This document shows, piece by piece, positions 25,251-33,399 of a DNA stretch of 55,906 bases. Source of the DNA: Victivallales bacterium (lineage in GTDB: Bacteria > Verrucomicrobiota > Lentisphaeria > Victivallales > UBA1829). Each line of letters begins with the position of its first letter. Position 1 is the stretch's first letter. The DNA lies in assembly GCA_016285345.1 (NCBI GenBank), contig JAEEQN010000018.1, positions 1 to 55,906 on the forward strand. The letters run 5' to 3'. Below the pieces are notes generated by a model. It was not told the origin of the DNA, made no database searches, and saw only the letters and a list, made by a program, of their open reading frames with translations. Position numbers and translations under genes: made by a program.

Positions 25251-26438
25251 ATGCATACCGTCATTCTGAAAGAAGGCCGCGAAAAATCCGTCCTGCGGCA
25301 TCATCCGTGGATCTTTTCCGGCGCGGTCCGCGAGGTCACGGGGAATCCCGGTCCCGGCGAAACGGTCGAGATCAGGAGCGCGCGCGGCGAATTCCTTGCG
25401 CACGGGGCATACGCCGCCGAATCGCATATCCCGGTGAAACTCTGGAATTTCACGGAATCCGAAGCGGTTGACGAGGCATTTTTCAGGAAACGGCTTGCTT
25501 CCGCGTTCGCGCTCCGCAAGACCGTGTTCCACGGTGAACAGCCGGACGCGTACCGGCTGGTCTGCGCGGAATCGGACGGTCTGCCGGGGCTGATCGCCGA
25601 CATCTACGGCGAATACGCCGTCTGCCAGATCACGGGCGCGGGGATGGAACGTCATCGCGAACTGATCGGAAAGTTGCTGCTGGATTACGCGAAGGGCGTG
25701 TACGAACGCTCGGACGTTGACAGCCGCGCGAAGGACGGGCTTCCGTCCCGGACCGGACACCTCGCCGGGGAACCGCTTCCGGACGTGCTGGAGTTCACGG
25801 AAAACGGCATCCGGTACCGCGCCGATTATCTGGCGGGACACAAGACCGGATTCTACCTCGACCAGCGTGACAATCGCCGACTGGTGTCCGAATGCGCCGC
25901 CGGGGCGGAAAGTGTGCTGAACTGTTTCTCGTACACGGGCGGATTCGGGCTCGCGGCGCTGAAGGGGGGCGCGAAGCATGTGCTGAACGTGGATTCCTCG
26001 GAACCGGCGCTTGCCTGTGCGCGCGAACTTGCGTCGCTGAACGGGGTTTCTCCGGATGCGTTCGAGACGAAGGAGGCCGACGTGTTCCAGTTCCTGCGGA
26101 GCTGCCGCGACGCGCGGAAGAGTTTCGATCTGATCGTGCTGGATCCGCCGAAGTTCGCGGAGACCATGTCGCAGCGGGAACGCGCCGCGCGCGCCTACAA
26201 GGATATCAACCTGCTGGCGGTCAAGCTCCTCAATCCGGGCGGACAGCTGTTCACGTTCTCGTGTTCCGGCGCGATCGACGACGACCTCTTCGCGAAGATC
26301 GTGGATTCCGCGGCGTCGGACGCGCATCGTCCGCTCCGCACGGTGCGGTGGCTGTCCCAGGGGCCGGACCATCCCGTCCTGACCTCGTTCCCGGAGGGGC
26401 GCTACCTCAAAGGACTTCAGCTCGCCGCGTCAGTCTGA
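25251..26438 (+). CDS. rlmI: Class I SAM-dependent rRNA methyltransferase, RlmI-like
   Basis: 395 aa. RlmI makes m5C1962 in 23S rRNA. The N-terminal PUA domain (about 1-75, HHPWIFSGAV and FLAHGAYA) binds RNA, a central part (SDGLPGLIADIYG) follows, and the Rossmann methyltransferase domain starts near residue 195 with AGHKTGFYLDQRDNR, LNCFSYTGGFGLAALKGG (SAM loop) and VLDPPKFA. The C-terminal FSCSGAI contains the cysteine expected of m5C enzymes. GAGGA precedes the ATG. Convergent with the small membrane protein gene 12 bp downstream. Confidence 0.9.
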   Translation: MHTVILKEGREKSVLRHHPWIFSGAVREVTGNPGPGETVEIRSARGEFLAHGAYAAESHIPVKLWNFTESEAVDEAFFRKRLASAFALRKTVFHGEQPDAYRLVCAESDGLPGLIADIYGEYAVCQITGAGMERHRELIGKLLLDYAKGVYERSDVDSRAKDGLPSRTGHLAGEPLPDVLEFTENGIRYRADYLAGHKTGFYLDQRDNRRLVSECAAGAESVLNCFSYTGGFGLAALKGGAKHVLNVDSSEPALACARELASLNGVSPDAFETKEADVFQFLRSCRDARKSFDLIVLDPPKFAETMSQRERAARAYKDINLLAVKLLNPGGQLFTFSCSGAIDDDLFAKIVDSAASDAHRPLRTVRWLSQGPDHPVLTSFPEGRYLKGLQLAASV

Positions 26439-26450
26439 GCCCGACACAGC

Positions 26451-26825
26451 TCAATGCCAGTGCCGGATGATGTGTATCGCGACCGCGAGCACGTCCAGCG
26501 CGAGTACGAACAACGACGCGCCGAGCATCAGCCGCAGGATGCGTTCCTGAAGGATGAACTTGTCGAAATGCTCCGGCGCGATCCTTTTAATAAAATCGTC
26601 GCGGTCGGCGACCTGTGTTTCCCGGCGGCCGTAACGCTGCCACGGAGCGCGGCCGGACCCGGGCGGGCCGAGCCTGAAAAAAGGGTAATCCAGTTCGAGC
26701 GGACGCGGCTCGTCCGTTTTTTTCGCGCTGATGCGGCGGATCTGTTTCTTCAGGACTTCGTGCGACATGTCCAGAAACACGAACGCGAGCAGAAAAAGAG
26801 CGGAAGCGAACAGAAAGAAAAACAT
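26451..26825 (-). CDS. Small two-helix membrane protein, unknown function
   Basis: 124 aa with one hydrophobic helix at each end (FFFLFASALFLLAFVFLDM and LMLGASLFVLALDVLAVAIHII) and a basic, Pro/Arg-rich cytoplasmic or periplasmic middle. No family recognised. It has its own promoter (26876-26904) and is monocistronic as far as visible. Coding is supported by the start near a promoter and by the sensible hydrophobic pattern. Confidence 0.6.
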   Translation of the reverse strand: MFFFLFASALFLLAFVFLDMSHEVLKKQIRRISAKKTDEPRPLELDYPFFRLGPPGSGRAPWQRYGRRETQVADRDDFIKRIAPEHFDKFILQERILRLMLGASLFVLALDVLAVAIHIIRHWH

Positions 26826-26875
26826 AATTAATGAGGATACGTACAGGTTGAATTCATTGAAACTCTGAATTCATA

Positions 26876-26904
26876 ACAATACATCGTGGAGCTGCGAAAA
26901 TCAA
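26876..26904 (-). promoter_or_regulatory. Promoter of the small two-helix membrane protein
   Basis: On the minus strand: -35 TTGATT (26904-26899), 17-bp spacer, -10 TATTGT (26881-26876). Confidence 0.65.
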
Positions 26905-26954
26905 GCGGGAAACGGGAAAAGTGCATGTTTTGCGCGATTTTTTCGGACGCGGAT

Positions 26955-26982
26955 TTGCATTCGGGGAAAAATGAGGTAAATT
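26955..26982 (+). promoter_or_regulatory. Promoter of the OppB-type permease
   Basis: -35 TTGCAT (26955-26960), 16-bp spacer, -10 TAAATT (26977-26982), 55 bp before the start codon. Confidence 0.6.
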
Positions 26983-27036
26983 TGTAGTGAATATTTGTTG
27001 TTTCCATAATCCATCCGTAAAGGACGCCGCCCGCGT

Positions 27037-28080
27037 ATGAAGGGACAATTCTGGACATATCTGGTCAAGCGCCTCGCCCTCGGCATTTTCACGCTCTTCG
27101 TGATCCTGCTGGCGAGCTACGCGCTTGTGCGCCTGGCTCCGGGCGACCCGTCCAAAAGCACGTTTCTCTCCGCCGACGGCGGCGGCAAGAACGCGGCCGG
27201 AACCATGTCGAGCGACAAGACCGACATCGGGCGCAACAAGATCATCGAGGAGAAGCTTCACCTCGACAAACCGATCATCGTCGGGTTCGGGCTATGGATT
27301 TGGGAGGCGTTCCACGGCGACCTGGGGGCGTCCGTCGCTGTCGACAAGGGACGGCCCGTGACCGAGCTGGTTCTCGAACGCCTCCCCATCACGATCAAGC
27401 TCAACCTCTTCGCGATCCTCGTCACCTACATCCTCTCTATTCCGATCGGCATCCGGACCGCCGTCCGGCACGATACGGTATTCGACAAGACCACGACGCT
27501 GTTCCTGTTCTTCCTGTACTCCCTGCCGGCGATCTCCGTGGCGCTTCTGCTTCAGGCGACGCTGTGTGTGGGCGGCCTTGCGCCGATCTTCCCGCTGAAG
27601 GGGCTCACGCCTGACATCGCGCAGGGGATGAGCTCGTGGCGGATCATGTGGGTGACGGCGATGCACTATGTCCTGCCGGTCTTCTGCCTCAGCTACGCGT
27701 CGTTCGCCGGGATCGCGCGGTTCACGCGGGCGGGCATGCTCGACGTGATCCGCCAGGAATACATCCGCACGGCGCGCGCCAAGGGCCTGCCGGAAAAGGA
27801 GGTCATCTACGTTCACGCGTTCCGCAACGCCCTGATCATCATGATCACGCTGTTCGCGGGCATCCTGCCCGGTCTGGTGTCCGGCAGCATCCTGATCGAA
27901 TACATCTTCAACATCCCCGGCATGGGCGCGCTTTCCATGCTCGCGCTCAGCAGCCGCGACATCCCGCTGATGATGACGCTCTTCGCGTTCAGCGGATTCC
28001 TCACGCTCGCCGGCATCCTGCTGTCGGACATCCTGTACGTGATCGCCGACCCGCGGATCGGCTTCGAGTCCCGCGTGTAA
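27037..28080 (+). CDS. ABC transporter permease, DppB/OppB family
   Basis: 347 aa with six membrane helices expected of BPD_transp_1 permeases. The N-terminus VKRLALGIFTLFVILLASYALVRLAPGDP is the usual OppB opening. The cytoplasmic EAA loop for ATPase contact is EYIRTARAKGLPEKEVIYVHAFRNAL. It would form half of an inner-membrane channel for peptides, nickel or similar cargo. No second permease, binding protein or ATPase gene is adjacent: the next gene is convergent, so its partners must be elsewhere. Length and motifs look intact. Confidence 0.93.
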   Translation: MKGQFWTYLVKRLALGIFTLFVILLASYALVRLAPGDPSKSTFLSADGGGKNAAGTMSSDKTDIGRNKIIEEKLHLDKPIIVGFGLWIWEAFHGDLGASVAVDKGRPVTELVLERLPITIKLNLFAILVTYILSIPIGIRTAVRHDTVFDKTTTLFLFFLYSLPAISVALLLQATLCVGGLAPIFPLKGLTPDIAQGMSSWRIMWVTAMHYVLPVFCLSYASFAGIARFTRAGMLDVIRQEYIRTARAKGLPEKEVIYVHAFRNALIIMITLFAGILPGLVSGSILIEYIFNIPGMGALSMLALSSRDIPLMMTLFAFSGFLTLAGILLSDILYVIADPRIGFESRV

Positions 28081-28100
28081 AAACACGGAAGTGGAGGAAG

Positions 28101-28136
28101 AAAGGTCCTATGTGACCTGTAAGACCTATTTTCTAT
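28101..28136. repeat. Degenerate 9-bp tandem repeat, locus 2
   Basis: Four consecutive 9-mers: AAAGGTCCT, ATGTGACCT, GTAAGACCT, ATTTTCTAT. Same period and related consensus as 16848-16883. It lies between the convergent ends of the permease and SDR genes. Confidence 0.6.
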
Positions 28137-28163
28137 GAATTGCGTGATTGCACGAAAGGGCGG

Positions 28164-29129
28164 TCAGTCCGCCTGCATCTGTTCGGCGACGTCGGAGATG
28201 ATGCGGTCGAGCGGGAGTTCGGCCTTCCAGCCGCAGATGCGCCCGATCTTCGTGCAGTCCGGGGCGCGGTGAAGCATGTCCTCGAAGCCGGGTTCATAGG
28301 CCTTGTCATAGGAAACGACCTCGATCTTCGACTTGCTATGAAGCTGTTCGATGATGGTTTCCGCGAGCTGGCGGATCGTGATGCGGTTCGTGCTGCCGAT
28401 GTTCAGGATTTCGCCGAACGACGCTTCGCAGCCGGGGAGGAGACGGAGCGCGCGGACAGTGTCCGCCACATGGCAGAAACAGCGGGTCTGTTCGCCGGTG
28501 CCGAAGACGCGGAGCGGTTTGCCCTGAAGCGCGGCGGAAACGAAGCGCGGGATGACCATGCCGTAACGCCCGGTCTGGCGCGGGCCGACCGTGTTGAAGA
28601 AACGCGTGACCGTGCCGGGGAGGTTTTTCGAGCGGTGGTACGCCATGAGCAGGAACTCGTCGATGAGCTTGCTGCATGCATAGCTCCAGCGGGAATGCGT
28701 GGACGGGCCGATGATCAGGTCGTCGGTCTCGTGGAACGGCACGGAAGCGGATTTGCCGTAGACTTCGCTGGTGGACGCGACGAAGACGCGGCGTCCGCCG
28801 AGCTTGTCGGCGAGCTTCAGGATGCGGCTGGTGCCGGAGACGTTGGTTTCGATCGTGCGGATCGGATCATGAACGACCAGTTCGACGCCGACCGCCGCGG
28901 CCAGGTGGTAGACGATGTCGGCTTTTTCGACGAGCCGGGGAAGCGCGCGGGAGGAGATCACGTTGCCCTTCACGAACTCGATACGTTCCTGATGCGGGAG
29001 ATGTTTGAGGTTGTCGAGCGAGCCCGTGGAAAGGTCGTCGATGATGGAGACGCTGTGGCCGTCCTTCAGCCAGGATTCGGCGAGATGGGAGCCGATGAAT
29101 CCGGCTCCGCCCGTGATGAGGATGTTCAT
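28164..29129 (-). CDS. NAD-dependent epimerase/dehydratase (extended SDR)
   Basis: 321 aa from ATG 29129, which overlaps the pssA stop (ATGA). The Rossmann start MNILITGGAGFIGSH (GxxGxxG) binds NAD; catalytic Ser is in STSEVYG and the Tyr/Lys pair in RWSYACSKLIDEF. RFFNTVGPRQTGRYGMVIP and the C-terminal NIGSTNRITI fit sugar-nucleotide enzymes. The RWSYACSK form resembles UDP-glucuronate decarboxylase and ArnA-type proteins, but UDP-glucose 4-epimerase or a dTDP-sugar dehydratase cannot be excluded. It supplies a nucleotide sugar for envelope polysaccharide, by inference. Last gene of yebC-ruvC-psd-pssA-SDR. Confidence 0.85.
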   Translation of the reverse strand: MNILITGGAGFIGSHLAESWLKDGHSVSIIDDLSTGSLDNLKHLPHQERIEFVKGNVISSRALPRLVEKADIVYHLAAAVGVELVVHDPIRTIETNVSGTSRILKLADKLGGRRVFVASTSEVYGKSASVPFHETDDLIIGPSTHSRWSYACSKLIDEFLLMAYHRSKNLPGTVTRFFNTVGPRQTGRYGMVIPRFVSAALQGKPLRVFGTGEQTRCFCHVADTVRALRLLPGCEASFGEILNIGSTNRITIRQLAETIIEQLHSKSKIEVVSYDKAYEPGFEDMLHRAPDCTKIGRICGWKAELPLDRIISDVAEQMQAD

Positions 29130-30025
29130 GGTTTCCGGACTCCGTCGTCGTTCGCGTCCTCGCTCTGTTCCGGCACGAGCGGGTGCGTGTGCTTCACGAA
29201 TCCCATCTTCAGCGCGAAATACGCGATCAGTCCCCAGACGACGTAGATGTTCACAAGGAGGAAGGGGAAGAGGAACGGATTCACGAGAAAGGAGGAGACG
29301 AGCCATGCGAGGAGCAGCAGGCCGATGATCAGGAGGCGTTCCTTGTGGTAGCGCGCGGATGCCAGATACTTGCCGAAATGCAGGTACGGGACCTGGCTGA
29401 CCATCAGGAATCCGAGGATCGTGGCGTAGATCGGAAGATAGCGGAAGTATTCGCGCAGGGTGTTGCTGCCTTTTTCCGTGGCGGCGAAGAGGATGATGGT
29501 GCAGAGCGCGGCGGCGGCGCCGGGGGAGGGCAGGCCGGTGAAGATGTCGCTGCTCTTCTTCTCGTACATCGCATGGACGTTGTACGTGGCGAGGCGGAGC
29601 GCGGCGCATCCGAGGTAGATGCCGCAGAGCACGCAGATCGGGACGAACTCACCGGCGCGTTCGATGTGGCGCATGTTGTGCGCCATGACGGCGACGAGCG
29701 TGGCGGGCGCGACGCCGAACGTGGTCATGTCGGCGAGGGAATCCATCTGGATGCCGTGCAGGCTGGACGCGTGCAGGAGGCGCGCGGTGAAGCCGTCGAA
29801 CATGTCGAAGACCATCGCGAAGAGGATGAGCCCCGCGCTCCAGGCGAAGACCGTTGCCATGGCGTGCTGGTCGTCGACGTGCTTGTACGCCTGAAGCGTC
29901 ACGAGGATGGCGGCGTATCCGCAGAGGGAATTGCAGAGCGTGAGGCTGTTCGGGACGAACTGAAGCCACTGCTGCAGTTTCCTCGAAGGCGGCGCAGGAT
30001 GTTCCTGTTCGTTTCCGGGATTCAT
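29126..30025 (-). CDS. pssA: CDP-diacylglycerol--serine O-phosphatidyltransferase
   Basis: 299 aa integral membrane protein. It makes phosphatidylserine from CDP-diacylglycerol and serine. The CDP-alcohol phosphatidyltransferase motif DGx2ARx8-9Gx3Dx3D is visible as DGFTARLLHASSLHGIQMDS then LAD. About eight hydrophobic segments follow. Its ATG touches the psd stop by one base, so the two phosphatidylethanolamine-pathway genes are coupled. Confidence 0.95.
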   Translation of the reverse strand: MNPGNEQEHPAPPSRKLQQWLQFVPNSLTLCNSLCGYAAILVTLQAYKHVDDQHAMATVFAWSAGLILFAMVFDMFDGFTARLLHASSLHGIQMDSLADMTTFGVAPATLVAVMAHNMRHIERAGEFVPICVLCGIYLGCAALRLATYNVHAMYEKKSSDIFTGLPSPGAAAALCTIILFAATEKGSNTLREYFRYLPIYATILGFLMVSQVPYLHFGKYLASARYHKERLLIIGLLLLAWLVSSFLVNPFLFPFLLVNIYVVWGLIAYFALKMGFVKHTHPLVPEQSEDANDDGVRKP

Positions 30026-30792
30026 TACAGGTCCTTTGCGGCGGCCTCTTCGGCCAGCGCGTGAAGTTTCGCCTTCGCCTCGGGGCGGACGAACGCGAGG
30101 ATGGAGGAACCGGCACGGACGGCTTCGCCCACGTTCACGGCCACGTCGATGCCCATTCCGGCGGGGATGTAGAGTTCCGTGCGGGAACCGAACTTGATCA
30201 TACCGTATTTCTGGCCGCGCGTGTAGGATTCGCCGGGGTTGACCGGGCAGACGATGCGGCGGGCGATCGCGCCGGAGACCTGGCGGACCGCAATGGGGAA
30301 CGTCTCGCCCTCGAACGGGCAGGTGCTGCCGATGAGCATGGATTCGTTGACTTTTCCTGCGTCAGGATCGCGGGCGTCCAGATACTTGCCCGGCTTGTAG
30401 AATTTGAACTCGACCTTCATGTCCCATGGCGCGCGGTTGATGTGCACGTTGAAGACGGAGAGAAAGATGCCGATGCGGAGGATGTCCTTGTCGTGGAAGA
30501 GACGGCGGAGGTCGTCGCATTCGAGCGTCTCGGACTTGATGAGCTCCACGTCCTTGATCACGCCGTCGGCAGGCGACACGATGGCGGACGGATCGGCCGC
30601 GATCCTGCGCGGCGGGTCGCGGAAAAAGGCGCAGGCGGCGAAACATGCGAGCGCGGCGAAGGCTGTGATCGCTCCGGAGACGCCGGGCGGGAGAATCTTG
30701 AGAAACACGGCTGCGGCGCAGAGCACGAAAACGACGAGGAAAGCTGCGAGCGCCATCCCCCATTCCTTCTTACCGTATTTTGTGAGAATCAT
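30025..30792 (-). CDS. psd: Phosphatidylserine decarboxylase proenzyme
   Basis: 255 aa, short (type II-like) form. It decarboxylates phosphatidylserine to phosphatidylethanolamine. Two N-terminal membrane helices (about 13-60) precede the catalytic part: SPADGVIKDVE, FLSVFNVHINRAP and the self-cleavage site KFGSRTELYIP, where the Ser becomes the pyruvoyl group. Directly followed by pssA and preceded by ruvC (18 bp). Confidence 0.93.
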   Translation of the reverse strand: MILTKYGKKEWGMALAAFLVVFVLCAAAVFLKILPPGVSGAITAFAALACFAACAFFRDPPRRIAADPSAIVSPADGVIKDVELIKSETLECDDLRRLFHDKDILRIGIFLSVFNVHINRAPWDMKVEFKFYKPGKYLDARDPDAGKVNESMLIGSTCPFEGETFPIAVRQVSGAIARRIVCPVNPGESYTRGQKYGMIKFGSRTELYIPAGMGIDVAVNVGEAVRAGSSILAFVRPEAKAKLHALAEEAAAKDL

Positions 30793-30810
30793 AGCATGCC
30801 TTCCGTGAGA

Positions 30811-31323
30811 TCAGATGGGTTGAGGTTGTTTGACGATGCCGTTGCCTGCGCGCAGGACCAGGTTGCCGTGGCAGTAGGCGAGCGCGAGCGCATCCGTGGC
30901 GTCGTCCGGTATCTGCGAGATGTCAAGTCCGCCGAGGTTCGCCATGATCGCGGCGACCTGGCTTTTGTCGGCTTCGCCGAGTCCGGTCGCGGCGCGTTTG
31001 GCGCTCTTCGGGGAGTATTCGAACGCCGGGACCGAGCATTCGGCGAGGGCTGTGATGACCGCGCCTCGGGCGAGGCTCAGGATCATGGCGGTCTTCACGT
31101 TCCGGGAGACGAACGCCGATTCGATGGCGGCGGCCTCGGGCTTGAACGAAGAAACAAGTTCGCGAATGCCCCCGGCGAGACGCCTGAGACATTCGCTGTG
31201 GGGCAGGGAGGGCGCGTTGCGGATCAGGCCGCAGTCCAGTATCCGGACAGAACCGCCGGTCCGCATGTCGATCACGCCGTATCCGGTTTTCCGGATGGCG
31301 GTGTCTATGCCGATGATGATCAT
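30811..31323 (-). CDS. ruvC: Holliday junction endonuclease RuvC
   Basis: 170 aa. It resolves four-way junctions. RNase-H-like fold with the four acidic catalytic residues in place: GIDTA (Asp7), AIESAF (Glu near 68) and DDATDALALAYCH (two Asp near 138-141). Sits after yebC by 36 bp, a common pairing, although ruvA is transcribed elsewhere in this window (17110-17724). Confidence 0.95.
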   Translation of the reverse strand: MIIIGIDTAIRKTGYGVIDMRTGGSVRILDCGLIRNAPSLPHSECLRRLAGGIRELVSSFKPEAAAIESAFVSRNVKTAMILSLARGAVITALAECSVPAFEYSPKSAKRAATGLGEADKSQVAAIMANLGGLDISQIPDDATDALALAYCHGNLVLRAGNGIVKQPQPI

Positions 31324-31359
31324 CCGGGACGCCCTCCGTGCGGGAAACGAAGCCGCGGG

Positions 31360-32118
31360 TCAGCCCTGGGCGTCGATCTCGTCGAGGACTTCGCTGGCGA
31401 TGTTTTCGTTGGAGTAGACGGCCTGGACGTCGTCGAGCTCTTCGAGGCGTTCGACGAGGCGGAGGACCTGCTGAGCCTTGCCGAGTTCGTTGATGCCGAC
31501 GGTGTTTTCCGGCTTGCGGGTGAGCTTGGCTTCGGAGCATTCGATGCCGGCGTCTTCAAGCGCCTTGGCGATGTCGGCGAAGGCTTCCGGGGCGGCCCAG
31601 ATCTCGGCGATGCCGTCTTCGGCGGTGATGTCTTCCGCGCCCGCTTCGAGCGTGAGTTCCATCAGCTTGTCCTCGTCGGCGTTTTCGCCTTCGATGATGA
31701 AGTGGGCCTTGCGCTGGAACATCCAGGACACGGCGCCGCTGGCCGCCAAGTTGCCGCCGTTGCGGTCGAACGTCATGCGGACGTCGCCGATGGTGCGGTT
31801 GCGGTTTTCGGTGAGGCATTCGACGACGAACGCGGTACCGGCGGGACCGTATCCTTCGTAGGTGATCTCTTCGTAGGCGACGTCGCCGAGTTCGCCCGCG
31901 CCCTTCTTGATGGCGCGTTCGATGTTTTCACGGGGCATGTTGCTGGCCTTCGCGGAGGCGAGGGCCATGCGGAGCTTGATGTTGGAAGCGGGATCCTTGC
32001 CGCCCTGCTTGGTGGCAACCATGATTTCCTTGGCCAGACGGGAGAACGCCTGACCTTTCTTCTTGTCGGTTGCCTCTTTTTTGTGCTTGATATTTGCCCA
32101 TTTACTGTGACCGGACAT
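31360..32118 (-). CDS. yebC: YebC/PmpR-family protein
   Basis: 252 aa. The family includes transcriptional regulators and, in recent work, factors that ease translation of proline stretches. MSGHSKWANIKHKKEATDKKKG is the invariant start (first 20 residues quoted only in part elsewhere); NMPRENIERAIKKG, YEGYGPAGTAFVVECLTEN, NRTIGDVR and AEDGIAEI follow. First gene of the five-gene unit down to the SDR, under a near-consensus promoter. Confidence 0.95.
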   Translation of the reverse strand: MSGHSKWANIKHKKEATDKKKGQAFSRLAKEIMVATKQGGKDPASNIKLRMALASAKASNMPRENIERAIKKGAGELGDVAYEEITYEGYGPAGTAFVVECLTENRNRTIGDVRMTFDRNGGNLAASGAVSWMFQRKAHFIIEGENADEDKLMELTLEAGAEDITAEDGIAEIWAAPEAFADIAKALEDAGIECSEAKLTRKPENTVGINELGKAQQVLRLVERLEELDDVQAVYSNENIASEVLDEIDAQG

Positions 32119-32172
32119 AATAAATCTCCATGTTGTTACGGGTTTTGCGTTAATAAAGACACTTATCCTATA

Positions 32173-32200
32173 AATATATCACAGGAAAACCGATTGTCAA
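32173..32200 (-). promoter_or_regulatory. Promoter of yebC-ruvC-psd-pssA-SDR
   Basis: On the minus strand: -35 TTGACA (32200-32195), 16-bp spacer, -10 TATATT (32178-32173). Near consensus, about 55 bp before the ATG. Confidence 0.75.
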
Positions 32201-32215
32201 CTCTTTTTTTCCGCT

Positions 32216-33244
32216 TCATCGCGCCTTTTTTCCGTTTCCGCCTGAATCAAACTCGGGATGAACCGGATATTTGCAGTCGGCGAGCCGGAAATCCGGCGCG
32301 GGGACGGGACGTCCGGCGAGGAAGTCGCGGCAAAGCTTTTCGGCGTCGTCGATCCGGTCCGGACGGAGCCAGTGGATCGGGCAGCCGTCGTTTTCGAATT
32401 TGCGGAACCAGGAATCCTGACGTTTGGCAAACTGGCAGATCTTCGCATAGAGCTGATCGTGCATTTCCTCCATCGTGAGCTGCCCTTGCAAATAGCGCGC
32501 GAGGTAACGGTATTCGAGGCCGAGGAATTCCATTTTCTCCCAGCTCATGCCCTCCGCGTGGAGACGCTCCGCTTCTTCGACCATGCCGTTCGCGAGGCGT
32601 TCGTCCAAACGCTGCAGGACGCGGGCGCGTGTCTCGGAACGCGGCCTGTAGAGTCCAAGCACGAGGAAATCGGACGGCGGGAAGGGGCGTTCCAGGTCGT
32701 TCGGCAGCGCATTTTCGTTTGCTGCACGGGCAAGCTCGATGGCTCGGATCAGGCGGATGCGGTTGTCGGGTTCGTTCGCCGGGACGACGCTCGCCGGATC
32801 GAGTTCAAGCAGAAGCCTGCGGAGCGCGGCGGTGTCGAGACTGCGGAGATACGCGCGGAATTCCGGGACCGGCGCGCCCGGCGCGAGGTGGTACGAGAAC
32901 ACCATGCCGTGCAGGTAGAGGGCCGTGCCGCCGACGAACAGCGGGACGCGTCCGTCCGCCTCTGTCTCCTTTACTGCCGCGGCGGCGTCGCGCAGATATT
33001 CGGCGAGGGAATATTCGGCGTCCGGCGGCAGGATGTCGATGAGCTTGTACGGGACGGCTGGCTGTCCGGGCGGGGCGTATTCCGCGAGGTCCTTGCCGGT
33101 CCCGATGTCGAGTCCGCGGTATATCTGGCGGGAATCGGCGCTGAGGACCGCGGCGTGGATGCGCGCGGCGAGCGCGACTCCGAACGATGTCTTGCCGCAT
33201 GCGGTCGGGCCGAGCAGGATGATGATGCGATGTCGATGGTTCAT
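32216..33244 (-). CDS. miaA: tRNA dimethylallyltransferase MiaA
   Basis: 342 aa from ATG 33244; an open stretch of 23 codons upstream is Phe-rich and does not fit the family. It adds a dimethylallyl group to A37 of tRNAs reading UNN codons. P-loop LLGPTACGKTSFGVALA, then SADSRQIYRGLDIGTGK, DIGTGKDL, LYLHGMVF and the tRNA-contact region FLGLEYRYLARYL. The C-terminal tail ends in a basic stretch. Divergent from lpxC. Confidence 0.95.
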   Translation of the reverse strand: MNHRHRIIILLGPTACGKTSFGVALAARIHAAVLSADSRQIYRGLDIGTGKDLAEYAPPGQPAVPYKLIDILPPDAEYSLAEYLRDAAAAVKETEADGRVPLFVGGTALYLHGMVFSYHLAPGAPVPEFRAYLRSLDTAALRRLLLELDPASVVPANEPDNRIRLIRAIELARAANENALPNDLERPFPPSDFLVLGLYRPRSETRARVLQRLDERLANGMVEEAERLHAEGMSWEKMEFLGLEYRYLARYLQGQLTMEEMHDQLYAKICQFAKRQDSWFRKFENDGCPIHWLRPDRIDDAEKLCRDFLAGRPVPAPDFRLADCKYPVHPEFDSGGNGKKAR

Positions 33245-33300
33245 GACCGGAAAATCTCCGAAAAAGACGCAAAAATGAAAAAAAACACAACTTTCTTTAT

Positions 33301-33329
33301 AATATAACGCCATTTTGACTGGTAATCAC
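33301..33329 (-). promoter_or_regulatory. Probable promoter of miaA
   Basis: On the minus strand: -10 TATATT (33306-33301) and a weak -35 GTGATT (33329-33324) at 17 bp. On plus, TTGACT (33315-33320) and TAAATT (33342-33347) ahead of lpxC are 21 bp apart, too far for a confident call. Confidence 0.5.
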
Positions 33330-33399
33330 GCGAAAAAGCGCTAAATTACAGAGAAAAATATTTTTTTCCGAAACTAACCATGAGATTTTGAGAAAAACC

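Noticed and set aside
30061..32478. An 805-codon plus-strand frame opposite psd, ruvC and yebC
   Set aside because: Antisense shadow: the minus strand encodes three clear housekeeping enzymes across the same span.
33315..33347. A lpxC promoter with TTGACT and TAAATT
   Set aside because: The boxes are 21 bp apart, outside the 16-18 bp seen at the other promoters here.
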